Assembly: GCF_004118675.1 (NCBI RefSeq)
Contig: NZ_SDHZ01000001.1
Location: 2,170,001 to 2,234,000, forward strand
DNA length: 64,000 nt
DNA from: Filimonas effusa
GTDB lineage: Bacteria; Bacteroidota; Bacteroidia; Chitinophagales; Chitinophagaceae
Direction of reading: 5' to 3'
The notes under the pieces are model-generated. The model worked only from the letters and a program-made list of their open reading frames with translations, was not told the origin of the DNA and did no database searches. A program made the translations under genes and the position numbers. Of this stretch, positions 9,493-17,984 are shown in pieces; the stretch's first letter is position 1, and each line of letters starts with the position of its first letter.

Positions 9493-10989
9493 ATGAAAAG
9501 AAAATATAGAAACCCCTTTTTACTTGCAGTGCTGTTGTTAACAGTCTTCACAGCTTGTAACAAACAACTGAACACGGCGCCCTCGAATGCCGTACCGGAA
9601 GAGATCCTGTTCCGCGATATAAACAATCTCGCTACTATCTGGGAAGGCACCTGGGCCTCAATGATGGATGATTTTTATGGAGGTACCTACTCCAATCCCG
9701 GTTTTAAATCCATAGGCCTTGTAAGCGACGTCATGGGGTACGATGTTGCTGTCATTACCACCAAATATGCATTTCCAGCCACCTATAGGTTCCAGCAGAT
9801 GCACGATAAAACACAAGCCCGTGTAACGGCTTTCTGGAACCAGCTTTATAAGATCATCAACAATATGAATATCATCATAGCGCATGTTGATGACGTTGCA
9901 GGCAGTGAATCGGCAAAGAAGATTCTGAAAGGCCAGTCGCTGGCATTACGGGCTCATATCTATACCACGCTGGCTTCATTCTACCAGTTTTCTTACCAGA
10001 AAGATCCTGACGCCAAAGCCGTGCCATTATATACCGTTCCCGCCGCTGATACAACTCAGGGGAATCCCCGCGCCTCACTCAGACAAATATACCAGCAGGT
10101 GATCACCGATCTCACACAAGCGAAAACATTGCTGACGGGTTACAGCCGCCCTGCCAAATACAAAATAGATCTGGATGTTGTGAACGGACTGCTCGCAAGA
10201 GCCTATCTGAATACAGGACAGTGGGCCAATGCCGCAGCCAGCGCCGGCGAGGTGCTGAAGAACTATACACTCATGTCTGCTGCAGATTACAGCAAGGGCT
10301 TCAACGATGTCAGCAATGTAGAATGGGTTTGGGGCCATCCTGAAATCCCCAGTCAAAGCGATGGCAGCTACAGCTTTCATTTCCTCGATGTAAGCTCATC
10401 CGCTTCAGGCTACTACAGCTTTATGGCAGATCCTTATTTCATGCTTTTGTTCAACGATGCAGATATCCGAAAATCGCTGTTCAAATGGAACGGAGCAACA
10501 GGAAGAGAAGGTTTTCTGCAGTATAAAAAATTTACTTTCCGCCAGGATGAAACAGCTGACCTGGTACTGATGAGAAGTGCAGAAATGTATCTGATAGAAG
10601 CTGAAGGTTATGCACGGAACAATCAATTCACAGAAGCAGCAACGGCATTGAATACACTAAGAGTAAAAAGAAACGCTCCTGCATTTCAGTTAAACAGCAA
10701 CACGCAGCCATTAATGGTCGACTCTATCCTTATTGAAAGGCGAAAAGAACTTTTTGGAGAAGGGTTCGCACTATCAGACATCATCCGTAATCAGCTTCCC
10801 GTTGTAAGGAAGCCATATGAAGATGCAGATCACAATGCCATTCAGGTCACGGTTATTACTCCCAGTGGTGCAGAGAAGCAGGTAGCTTCACGTTCGCATG
10901 AACCATTAAGCCTTCCTGCCAATAGCCCGCTATTCATTTTTGCGATTCCGCAAAGTGAAGAAGAGAACAATCCCAACCTATACAAATAG
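9493..10989 (+). CDS. SusD/RagB-family substrate-binding lipoprotein
   Basis: A 498-residue surface lipoprotein that caps the SusC barrel encoded just upstream. The lipobox is LTVFTAC, with the acylated cysteine at residue 22. The TPR-rich SusD core is recognisable in WNQLYKIINNMNIIIAHVD, GQSLALRAHIYTTLASFYQF, the LTQAKTLL helix and the C-terminal block MRSAEMYLIEAEGYARNNQ, ALNTLRVKRNAP and LIERRKELFGEGFALSDIIR. Length is in the normal SusD range. The spacing of 22 bases to SusC and the strong terminator directly after the stop indicate a two-gene operon. Confidence 0.92.
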   Translation: MKRKYRNPFLLAVLLLTVFTACNKQLNTAPSNAVPEEILFRDINNLATIWEGTWASMMDDFYGGTYSNPGFKSIGLVSDVMGYDVAVITTKYAFPATYRFQQMHDKTQARVTAFWNQLYKIINNMNIIIAHVDDVAGSESAKKILKGQSLALRAHIYTTLASFYQFSYQKDPDAKAVPLYTVPAADTTQGNPRASLRQIYQQVITDLTQAKTLLTGYSRPAKYKIDLDVVNGLLARAYLNTGQWANAAASAGEVLKNYTLMSAADYSKGFNDVSNVEWVWGHPEIPSQSDGSYSFHFLDVSSSASGYYSFMADPYFMLLFNDADIRKSLFKWNGATGREGFLQYKKFTFRQDETADLVLMRSAEMYLIEAEGYARNNQFTEAATALNTLRVKRNAPAFQLNSNTQPLMVDSILIERRKELFGEGFALSDIIRNQLPVVRKPYEDADHNAIQVTVITPSGAEKQVASRSHEPLSLPANSPLFIFAIPQSEEENNPNLYK

Positions 10990-10999
10990 CCCATATTTC

Positions 11000-11056
11000 A
11001 GCGGCTCCGGTTATACCAGCAATGATGTACACAGGTATAACCAGAGCCGCTTTTTT
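11000..11056 (+). terminator. Rho-independent terminator of the SusC/SusD operon
   Basis: Arms GCGGCTCCGGTTATACC (11001-11017) and GGTATAACCAGAGCCGC (11034-11050) pair over 17 positions with one mismatch and are followed by six T residues. Confidence 0.88.
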
Positions 11057-11088
11057 AAGGCCCTGAAAAAATAAAATGAAAAATATTT

Positions 11089-11118
11089 TTTGGTTTGCAG
11101 AATTTCATCTTATATTTG
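11089..11118 (+). promoter_or_regulatory. Bacteroidota-type promoter of tRNA-Arg
   Basis: TTTG (11089-11092), an 18-base spacer and TATATTTG (11111-11118) match the Bacteroidota housekeeping consensus exactly. Transcription would start a few bases before the tRNA at 11137. Confidence 0.8.
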
Positions 11119-11136
11119 CAACCCGTTAAGGGAAAA

Positions 11137-11210
11137 GGCCCCGTAGCTCAACTGAATAGAGCATCTGACTACGGATCAGAAGGTTTCAGGTTTGAATCCT
11201 GACGAGGTCA
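11137..11210 (+). tRNA. tRNA-Arg(ACG)
   Basis: A 74-base cloverleaf: acceptor GGCCCCG/CGAGGTC (one C-A mismatch, one G-T), D arm GCTC...GAGC, anticodon stem TCTGA/TCAGA with loop CTACGGA (anticodon ACG, reading CGU Arg), T arm TCAGG-TTTGAAT-CCTGA, discriminator A. CCA is not encoded. The acceptor mismatch is slightly unusual. A relic recombinase gene lies downstream, consistent with use of this tRNA as an integration site. Confidence 0.92.
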
Positions 11211-11218
11211 CAAAAACT

Positions 11219-11262
11219 AAAAGGCTGAAATCTAGCAATAGCAAAGGTTTCAGCCTTTTTTC
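11219..11262 (+). terminator. Terminator of tRNA-Arg
   Basis: AAAAGGCTGAAA (11219-11230) pairs with TTTCAGCCTTTTT (11248-11260) and ends in a T-run. Confidence 0.82.
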
Positions 11263-11315
11263 TTTTTTCTCTCCTCGCGGCATTTTTGTTACCCGTCACT
11301 GAAAAGTGACCAAAA

Positions 11316-11868
11316 ATGCAGCAGCTACCTAACAACTGCCGTGCAGGCAAAATGTCTGTATTCCCTAAGAATTGGAATACCGCTAAAGCTAATGTTAAAC
11401 TTACAGGTACATTAAGTACCGATTCCACGACGACAATCTAAAAAAGAGCAAACAGGTTACAATTAAGGGCATGAATATGCTGACCAGGTTGGCCGAAAAG
11501 CAAGCTGCGGTCAGAAGTCAACTGAAGGATGAAGTGGATTGGATTGAACGCGGGTATAATAGAATAACCGAATCATTCCCGGCAATCACAGAACCGGAAA
11601 TGACTGCCGAACCCAAAATACAATTGGAGGATGGCATATAAAAGACAAACTGGGCATAAGCTCAGACTTCTACCGGCTAAAACACCTAAATACTACCCAG
11701 GTTATGGATGCTCTCAGCGAGAAACTGATTGCTATAATGCAAGCAGAAGAAGAGGTAGCCGGCATGAATGGACATACCACTACCGCAATGGTTAGACGCA
11801 TTTATGATACGAAAAACAAATTCCGTCGCATCGACCTGATCAAAGATGTTAAAAACAATTTCGCATAA
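11316..11868 (+). pseudogene. Decayed tyrosine recombinase (integrase): N- and C-terminal ends, middle deleted
   Basis: Three short open stretches in different frames read as pieces of one Bacteroidota tyrosine integrase. First, SVFPKNWNTAKANVKL (within 11316-11440). Next, one frame over, YIKYRFHDDNLKKSKQVTI and KGMNMLTRLAEKQAAV continuing to a stop at 11641, which is the arm-binding N-terminal domain. Then, with a frame change, KDKLGISSDFYRLKHLNTTQ and GHTTTAMVRRIYDTKNKFRR to a stop at 11868, the C-terminal end carrying the GH box and the putative catalytic Tyr. The central core-binding region and the first catalytic Arg are missing, so it cannot be active. It lies about 100 bases beyond tRNA-Arg in the usual integrase position. 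Family identification is by eye. Confidence 0.7.
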
Positions 11869-11909
11869 GCTGTGTGAATCTATCCCTATTGTAGTTAAAT
11901 TAAACTAAA

Positions 11910-11939
11910 GTGCCCGTGTAGACACACGGGCACAGTTTT
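11910..11939 (+). terminator. Hairpin downstream of the integrase relic
   Basis: A perfect stem GTGCCCGTGT (11910-11919) / ACACGGGCAC (11924-11933) with a 4-base loop, followed by AGTTTTA. Terminator-like, though the T-run is weak. Confidence 0.55.
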
Positions 11940-12728
11940 AAAATGACCAATTGTCGACTCAACCGTCACCCGTTTACAAGACGGCTTTTTAGAGCCAATT
12001 GAAACCCTAAAAAAGTTTAAAAAGGCCCGGCAGGACTACCAGGCCGGTGGAAATACTGTGCATCGCGTACCCTTTACGAACAATGCACCAGCTATTGCTA
12101 AAAATGTATTTTAACAGGCCAATTCATAATGGCTATTGCCAGGCAGCAGCCACAGATCAATACAATGGCTATCCAGGCTAAAACCAGCGATCGCTCTCTT
12201 TCTTTTTTCATAACTAATAACCGCCGCGTTCCCTACCCTTTCGGGCAGAGATGGTACATAAGGGAAAATGGGTTATATGCCAGCGCACCACGACAGTCAA
12301 TATTTTTAGATTACACAGGACACATAGATAGTAAGGTGAACAACGGAAGGTAATAAAAAACGCAGGCCACCTACTACCACCAATTCAGGCACGACCAAGC
12401 GCCCAGCAAAGCAGGTTCAGTAGCCCGCGTACGATTATGCACGACGGGCGTTCCGTAACCTCTCGCTTGCTTTCGCTTTTCTAAATTGGTCGTTTTGAAT
12501 TGCGAGACGTTAACGAACACATCCTTATGTGTTATCAAAAGAAGGTTCGCAAGATATTTAATAATGTTTTCCGGCTATCAAAATTTGAATTTACAGGTTG
12601 AAAATAGTAAATAGACTAATATTTATAAGTCCAAGATTTATATATTTTAATCAAAGATTCATAAAACTAAGTTTTACACTTACTTATACACAGCTCGGAT
12701 TAACTTTTGGCCATAATTTCGCGCCCCA
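11940..12728. other. Mostly non-coding stretch with possible gene debris
   Basis: A frame without a start codon from 11947 to 12114 (ending AGGNTVHRVPFTNNAPAIAK) looks protein-like and may be another relic. A 37-codon hydrophobic ORF lies on the minus strand at 12098-12211. The rest shows nothing recognisable; 12540-12720 is AT-rich and probably contains the promoter of the 97-residue gene at 12729. Confidence 0.4.
12098..12211 (-). CDS. Possible 37-residue single-span membrane peptide
   Basis: Starts MKKERERSLVLAW, a charged N-terminus followed by one hydrophobic segment (AWIAIVLICGCCLAIAIM), and ends WPVKIHF. The layout fits a small membrane protein, but there is no homology support, and it overlaps the end of a possible relic on the other strand by 17 bases. 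It could be chance. Confidence 0.3.
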   Translation of the reverse strand: MKKERERSLVLAWIAIVLICGCCLAIAIMNWPVKIHF

Positions 12729-13022
12729 ATGGCTAAACGAGCATACAGCGAGAACAGAGATAAGGTCTTAAAGCAAAGGTTGCTAAACCTTGGTGAAGCC
12801 ATCATTGGCGGCAAGGTAAAGACATGGGACCAGGTATTCGCATTTGTAGAACCTACTCCACTGGCGGAGACTTTAAATATCCCTTACTACACGTTTCTTA
12901 ATAAAATAGCCACAACCGATAAATTCACAGTCGGAGACTGCAAGGTCCTGGCAAAGCACGCCGGCATTGATGCCAATGTAGCTTTTACCTTCATTGCTTC
13001 TGTGAAGCCGAAGAAGGCTTAA
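12729..13022 (+). CDS. 97-residue protein of unknown function, HTH-like C-terminal half
   Basis: A small basic protein. Residues 1-40 are charged and helical (MAKRAYSENRDKVLKQRLLN). Residues 45-85 (LAETLNIPYYTFLNKIAT, then VGDCKVLAKHAGIDANV) are spaced like the helices of a small XRE/Cro-type DNA-binding fold, but no known family can be named. It ends in a lysine-rich tail (VKPKKA). TAATTTCG, one mismatch from the TAnnTTTG box, ends about 10 bases before the ATG, so the mRNA may have almost no leader. It sits alone after the integrase relic and may be cargo of that lost element. Confidence 0.65.
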   Translation: MAKRAYSENRDKVLKQRLLNLGEAIIGGKVKTWDQVFAFVEPTPLAETLNIPYYTFLNKIATTDKFTVGDCKVLAKHAGIDANVAFTFIASVKPKKA

Positions 13023-13289
13023 GCAATATGATATTGAAGGAAGGCTGTGCCCCCTTTGCACTCAACAAGCGTATAACTCATCACCACTTCTTCATTGGAT
13101 ATATCTTGCGGTTCATAAAGCCAAGATAGAATCAATAGATAATTCTTTTTTATGGCTACCCGTAAATATGACAACAGATTTTACCAGTAAAAAATCCCAG
13201 GCATAGAAATGCACGGGCAGTTTAATTGTTATCTAAATAAGACCTGAATTTGGTTAGTCTGTAGCAGGAGTTATACGACAATTGTCAGT

Positions 13290-14390
13290 TTATTTTGATT
13301 GGTTAGCTTCAACCTCAGCCAGCCGCTTTTTCATTTCTAACATTTCTTTGTTCTGCTGGATGATATAAAGGGTAAGCTCTTCGATCTTTTTGAGCAGTAC
13401 AGCCTGGTTATCGCCGAGATCGAGACCATCCTTTTTCACTTCTGCCGCGGAAGGAACTTCGGGAAGATGCTTATTTTCTTTAATGAAGGTTTCAACATTG
13501 GTTAGTGAAGGGAGCTGATAAGACGAATCGAATACATAGTCGGCCCAGGCTTCCTGAGTGACTTTCATTTTGCGGGCACCAATCGTGCCTTCAACGGCCA
13601 GCTTATAAACTCCAGGATTGGAAGTACCAATACCTATATTACCATTACCCAATATCCGCATCCTCTCATTATATGCCGCCATGCCATTGTAGAAAATCAT
13701 ATCTGCCCCCTGCATAACATCTATCGCAGCATAACTACCGGAAGAAGGCCATGTAATACCGCCTCCTACGTTCGAAACAACCAACCGGGAAGTACCAACC
13801 TCGCCATTTACATCCAGCTTATAAGCAGGAGCCATAGTACCAATACCTACATTTCCTGAGGGTTTTAGAATAAACTGAGGGCTTGCACTACCTGCAGCAA
13901 GTAAGATATCCCCAACATCATTTCTTATACCAAAGTCATTTAGACCTCCTGTAGCATTAAAAAACATATAGCCATCGCCTAGATACTGGCTTTTACTATT
14001 GAATCCTATTCTTGTTTGAAAATCGGCAGCACCGTTTACAGACAATTTATTAGTTGGAGAAGTTGTTCCTATGCCTACGTTGCCGCCATACACTGGTTGT
14101 AAAACAATGGGTTGAGTTCCATCCCGTGATTCAAGAATCAGTCCGGCGGCCATATCATATCTAACATGGAATGACTTATCTCCGGCATTTCGGAAATCGA
14201 TCAAACTTCCATTAAAGTCAGGATTAATGGCGAGCACTTTATAGCCCTGATAACTACCCAGAGCATTTCCCCCTATAGCAATACTCTGAGTTGTTGTATT
14301 TCCTCTATCTGTAACACTCTGTAAGGTTTCTTGACAAAAAGAATAGCTGGATAAGAAAGTCATAGCCATGAGGCCGATCATTTCCTTCAT
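13290..14390 (-). CDS. Secreted tail-fibre-like protein with NVGIGT repeats (paralogue 1)
   Basis: A 366-residue exported protein; the signal peptide ends near SSYSFCQ. The body has three repeats of the type GNVGIGTTSPTNKLSVNG, GNVGIGTMAPAYKLDVNG and GNIGIGTSNPGVYKLAVEG, the beta-prism/helix repeat common in Bacteroidota surface proteins and phage fibres. The C-terminus (DYVFDSSYQLPSLTNVETF, ENKHLPEVPSAAEVKKDGLD, then a KKIEELTLYIIQQNKE coiled coil) resembles tail-fibre chaperone-type ends and probably trimerises. It is paralogous to the gene at 20692-22065: the C-terminal 65 residues and the region before the start codon are nearly the same. The two copies flank the envelope gene block between them. 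Function unknown; adhesin or fibre is inference. Confidence 0.75.
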   Translation of the reverse strand: MKEMIGLMAMTFLSSYSFCQETLQSVTDRGNTTTQSIAIGGNALGSYQGYKVLAINPDFNGSLIDFRNAGDKSFHVRYDMAAGLILESRDGTQPIVLQPVYGGNVGIGTTSPTNKLSVNGAADFQTRIGFNSKSQYLGDGYMFFNATGGLNDFGIRNDVGDILLAAGSASPQFILKPSGNVGIGTMAPAYKLDVNGEVGTSRLVVSNVGGGITWPSSGSYAAIDVMQGADMIFYNGMAAYNERMRILGNGNIGIGTSNPGVYKLAVEGTIGARKMKVTQEAWADYVFDSSYQLPSLTNVETFIKENKHLPEVPSAAEVKKDGLDLGDNQAVLLKKIEELTLYIIQQNKEMLEMKKRLAEVEANQSK

Positions 14391-14427
14391 AGTAAAGAGT
14401 TTAGGTTATTGAATTGCCAGCAAGGTA
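14391..14427 (-). promoter_or_regulatory. Leader conserved between the two fibre paralogues
   Basis: Read toward the start codon, this segment has CCTTGCTGGCAATT, then CCTAAACTCTTTACT directly before ATG. The other paralogue has CCTTGGCGGCAAAT and CCTAAACTCTTATACT at the same place (22066-22100). The conservation suggests a shared promoter or control element. Confidence 0.5.
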
Positions 14428-14459
14428 TAAAAAAGCCCGGTGTAAAAACACTCAGGCCA
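14428..14459 (-). terminator. Terminator-like hairpin upstream of fibre paralogue 1
   Basis: On the minus strand GGCCTGAGTGT pairs with ACACCGGGCT around a TTTT loop, with one internal mismatch zone, and is followed by TTTTTAT. It would end transcripts of the operon read from 19.9 to 14.6 kb. Confidence 0.65.
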
Positions 14460-14642
14460 TTTTTATGAAAAACACTTTGGACAAAACAACACTTCCCATG
14501 CGCTCACAGAATGACAATTATCATATCGAACAGGTTCAGAAAAAACTATTTACCCCCAGTTCCAATATGATCCGCCGCCCACTTTGCTCCTGTGTGGAAC
14601 CTCATCCATTACTATCGCATGAACGGAAAACTGCAACCAGCT

Positions 14643-15626
14643 TTAACGCTGAAGTACAATCCCTTTCGGCGTAACCACATTAAGCGTTACGTTAACCTGG
14701 TCTTTCGACCGTAACGTATCTTTTCCAACCACCTTGATTGTTCTCAGGAAATAAGCGCCTGGCGATATATCGTATTTAGCAGCAATACCCGCGTTATTAG
14801 ACGTTATGGAATAAAGACTGTTAGCATAGGTTGAATCCAGATCCGCAATAACGCCGCTTCTATAAACATAAGTAACGGCAGCATTTATCGGCGCAGCGTT
14901 AATATCAGTTATCGTAAGCTCAACACCTGTTCTGTTAATAGTATACGGCTGCAACGTTAAAACAACTGGCTTAATACCTGTTTGATCTACCACTACCTCC
15001 TGCTCACCTCTTACATTAACGCTCCCCAATTTAGTCATCACCCTCAGGTAATATTTCCCGGGAGCAATATTGATCTTATTACTTACACCATAGATATTTG
15101 AAACCATGTCAAATATCTTCCCGGCGCTTGAATCGGCCTGGAACGCTGCCAGGTTATTAAAAACCCACGCCGTTGTATTACCAACCCTGTCGCCCGCCTC
15201 ATTCCTTACCATCAGAAGAATGCCATTCTGATTAACAGCATAAGGACGCAGCAGCAGGCTATCAGATTCACCATCTTTAAACCCATTGGCCTTGTAAGTC
15301 AACTCGCCGCTATACTTGACTGAACCGGTATCTGTAGCTGCATAAATGGTATAGCTGGCTCCCGGATCAATACCATTAAAGCTGTATTGCCCCTTGGCAT
15401 CTGCAGTTACTTTATACAAATAACCATTTTCAGTCTCAGCTTTTTTAAGAAATACAGTGATGTTTCCAGCCGTCCTGTACTGATGAATTCCACTCAAAGA
15501 GTCGGTCATAATAATCACACCTTTCAGTGTTGCGGTTCCCGACAGATCATTAAACTCAAGATCTTTTGCACAGCTGTGCAGAAAAACAGCTGCAATTAGT
15601 ATAAACAGATACTGCCTTATAATCAT
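14643..15626 (-). CDS. Lipoprotein with carboxypeptidase-regulatory-like repeats, unknown role
   Basis: A 327-residue lipoprotein (MIIRQYLFILIAAVFLHSC, lipobox LHSC, Cys19). The mature part has three or four beta-sandwich-like segments. The first (TATLKGVIIMTDSLSG, TADAKGQYSFNGIDPG) is typical of CarboxypepD_reg/Cna-B-like folds; later ones repeat the pattern INIAPGKYYLRVMTK and YDISPGAYFLRTIKV. It is probably held at the outer membrane. The start overlaps the stop of the preceding gene as ATGA, so the two are translationally coupled. It is the last gene of a three-gene envelope unit. No function is known. Confidence 0.75.
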   Translation of the reverse strand: MIIRQYLFILIAAVFLHSCAKDLEFNDLSGTATLKGVIIMTDSLSGIHQYRTAGNITVFLKKAETENGYLYKVTADAKGQYSFNGIDPGASYTIYAATDTGSVKYSGELTYKANGFKDGESDSLLLRPYAVNQNGILLMVRNEAGDRVGNTTAWVFNNLAAFQADSSAGKIFDMVSNIYGVSNKINIAPGKYYLRVMTKLGSVNVRGEQEVVVDQTGIKPVVLTLQPYTINRTGVELTITDINAAPINAAVTYVYRSGVIADLDSTYANSLYSITSNNAGIAAKYDISPGAYFLRTIKVVGKDTLRSKDQVNVTLNVVTPKGIVLQR

Positions 15627-17950
15627 TTGAAAAATAATTTAACGAACTGAACAAATAATACCGGGTTAACCATCACAGAATAATAAGGACCCGATTTAGC
15701 GTATCCGCGTGAGGTATTAACAACAGTATTGTTTTCTACTTTATACCGGGTTTGCAGATAATAATTCTGCCCTACAGAGAATGAAAAGCCAGGCACAATA
15801 TCGTAGGCGCCTCCGATATAGAAATTATTCAGCGGACGCAGTATTTCAAAGCCCGCAAATGCACTGAATCTCCTGAAGAAATACCGGGGAATGATCTGAT
15901 TATCTCTGTTATAATTTTTGAAAGGATATAACTTAAATCCGAAGATAGCCTTAGAAACATTGTCAGACGTACTTACCCGGAACCCGTTACCAGCCGTATC
16001 AATAGTAGTAGTGGTTGCCGGCGTTTTGTTATAGGCAATACCCGCAGCCAGTTGAATAAATCTTAAAGCGCCAACCTTGATATAGGTTTTGGAAAGCGTT
16101 TTTACCGAATCCTTTTTGGTTACATCCAGGAAACTGATACTATCACGGTAAGGCGCTTCAAAACCGGTACCGGAACTGGAGCCGGTAAGCTTCATCACCG
16201 TTTTAAAGCGGGGAGCCGACTGCACCTGCGATTCAAACAGCTTCAGTGACGGCGGGAAACTAACGGAACCAGCCTCTATTTTTTTCTGCAAGTCTTCGAG
16301 ATATGGCTTTATCTCCAGACAACCAGGCGCATCAGCGCCATCGCCGTAGCTGGAAGCCTCCATTGCTTTCTCGCTGGCAAATGATCTGAGAAACGATTGC
16401 AATGGCCCTACAGACGCAGCAATAGCCGAAAAATCGATCTTTGACAACTGCTCCTGGAGTAATGCAGTAAACTCCTCCCTATCGTCGAAATTCAGCCGCT
16501 TTTCGTCGACCTGAATCTCCCTGCCGCCACTCACATTCTGAATGAGAATATAAACCTTCTCGTCTTCAGGCACTTCAGACACTTTTCTGAGCAGCCGGCG
16601 CTGTTGAGGTATTGCCATATAATCCTGAGCCTCATCAAATTGCTTCTGGGGGTTCTTATTTCCCCATTTGGTTATAACCATCTCTCCCTGGTACAACAAA
16701 TCGTCTGTGCGTAATTTATCTACATCGCCCGTCTCCTTTAGCTGGGCCTGCAATCTGGCTTTATCGGCCTTCAGGCTCTTCAATCTGGCGTCGTCCTCAA
16801 GCAATGCGCTTTGTACCCTATCGAACTCCTCGAACCTGGATACACTCTTCTCAATGTTGGCCTTTACACTATCCAGGAAAACAAATCTCGGCTGCCTCAC
16901 AGCAATCTCCTTATCAATAGCATTTATACGCTCGTTGATACCTGCATTCCTTTCCTTGGCAGGCACGCTGAGCGGATCAAGCGTCAATTCACCACCTGTA
17001 TACCAAAACCAACTAATGAACCAGGGCATTAGCTTTTTCAAATCATCAATCTTTGAATCCAACTTATCCTTATCCGTTTCTTTAGCGCCGGCTTCAATTG
17101 CCCCAAGAATAGTTTTACGACTGGAAGCCATGCCCGTTTCATCCATCTTTTTCAACAAATCTGACGCAGATACATTATACCAGTCCCTCACTACCCTGCT
17201 CAAAGGATCATGACGCACCAGCTTAAACCCAACACGCTGCTGTGCAATGCCTGAACAACTCTTACAGTCCAGATCATTAATATTAATACAATCATAAACG
17301 AAGTCAACGCAATTATCTTCACATTCGTTTAAAACAGCATGTAAAGGAATCTTTTTTACACAGGAAGCACCGCGGTAGATCTCTACTTCATATTGATAGT
17401 TCAATACAGCATTGATATAACCGGCAACAGGAATAGCTTTACTCAACAAAGCGCCTTCCGGAGCTTTATCAGGCGCTTCTTTCTTTTTCTCAACGCCCGA
17501 GGTATCTGCTTCTTTTTTATCCGCAACAACCTTAGGCGCAGCAACCATAGGGGCGGACTTATTCATTTTACATATAGTAGTAGCCTCCAACCTCTTAATT
17601 TCATTATCCAGCTCTACATAAAAGCTATTAAAATCATAAACATCACTCAACGCTCCAAAGAAGCAGTCATATGCTTTTTTCACTCCCGGGCGACCTAGAA
17701 ATTCCTTTGTAACTTCCAGCCTTTTCTTTAACGCTGCCATTTGCTGCGTTAGCATCCCCATAGGCACCCTTACCTTAAAACACAAGTCCGAGTTCTTCAA
17801 TACATAAATGGAAGGAAAAGAAATCATACGCCCGCTGGAATCGAAGATGATCTCCTGCCGGGGCGCCCAAACATAATTCGTAAGCGGCACCTGCGCGCTC
17901 AGGAAGCTGGAATAAACCAATGCAAACAATAACAGAACCTTTGTTTTCAT
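15623..17950 (-). CDS. Large exported protein, coiled coil plus possible outer-membrane beta-barrel end
   Basis: A 775-residue exported protein; the signal peptide is MKTKVLLLFALVYSSFLSAQ, and the start at 17950 is chosen for it over an in-frame start 15 codons upstream. Residues 75-160 and 290-460 are charged and helical with coiled-coil character (KKEADTSGVEKKKEAPDK; DDARLKSLKADKARLQAQLK). A cluster of cysteines (ECEDNCVDFVYDC, DLDCKSCSG) lies near residues 220-245. The last 160 residues alternate like membrane beta strands (AFAGFEILRPLNNFYIGGAY, SFSVGQNYYLQTRYKVEN) and end VQFVKLFFK, an aromatic terminus as in outer-membrane barrels. No family is recognised. It is coupled (ATGA) to the lipoprotein downstream and follows the papain-like gene by 34 bases. 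Confidence 0.7.
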   Translation of the reverse strand: MKTKVLLLFALVYSSFLSAQVPLTNYVWAPRQEIIFDSSGRMISFPSIYVLKNSDLCFKVRVPMGMLTQQMAALKKRLEVTKEFLGRPGVKKAYDCFFGALSDVYDFNSFYVELDNEIKRLEATTICKMNKSAPMVAAPKVVADKKEADTSGVEKKKEAPDKAPEGALLSKAIPVAGYINAVLNYQYEVEIYRGASCVKKIPLHAVLNECEDNCVDFVYDCININDLDCKSCSGIAQQRVGFKLVRHDPLSRVVRDWYNVSASDLLKKMDETGMASSRKTILGAIEAGAKETDKDKLDSKIDDLKKLMPWFISWFWYTGGELTLDPLSVPAKERNAGINERINAIDKEIAVRQPRFVFLDSVKANIEKSVSRFEEFDRVQSALLEDDARLKSLKADKARLQAQLKETGDVDKLRTDDLLYQGEMVITKWGNKNPQKQFDEAQDYMAIPQQRRLLRKVSEVPEDEKVYILIQNVSGGREIQVDEKRLNFDDREEFTALLQEQLSKIDFSAIAASVGPLQSFLRSFASEKAMEASSYGDGADAPGCLEIKPYLEDLQKKIEAGSVSFPPSLKLFESQVQSAPRFKTVMKLTGSSSGTGFEAPYRDSISFLDVTKKDSVKTLSKTYIKVGALRFIQLAAGIAYNKTPATTTTIDTAGNGFRVSTSDNVSKAIFGFKLYPFKNYNRDNQIIPRYFFRRFSAFAGFEILRPLNNFYIGGAYDIVPGFSFSVGQNYYLQTRYKVENNTVVNTSRGYAKSGPYYSVMVNPVLFVQFVKLFFK

Positions 17951-17984
17951 ATACATATACCTCTCAATATTGAAATGGGATAAC

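Noticed and set aside
12129-12353. Plus-strand ORF of 74 codons
   Set aside because: No coding character; the opposite-strand 37-residue hydrophobic peptide is a somewhat better, still weak, candidate.
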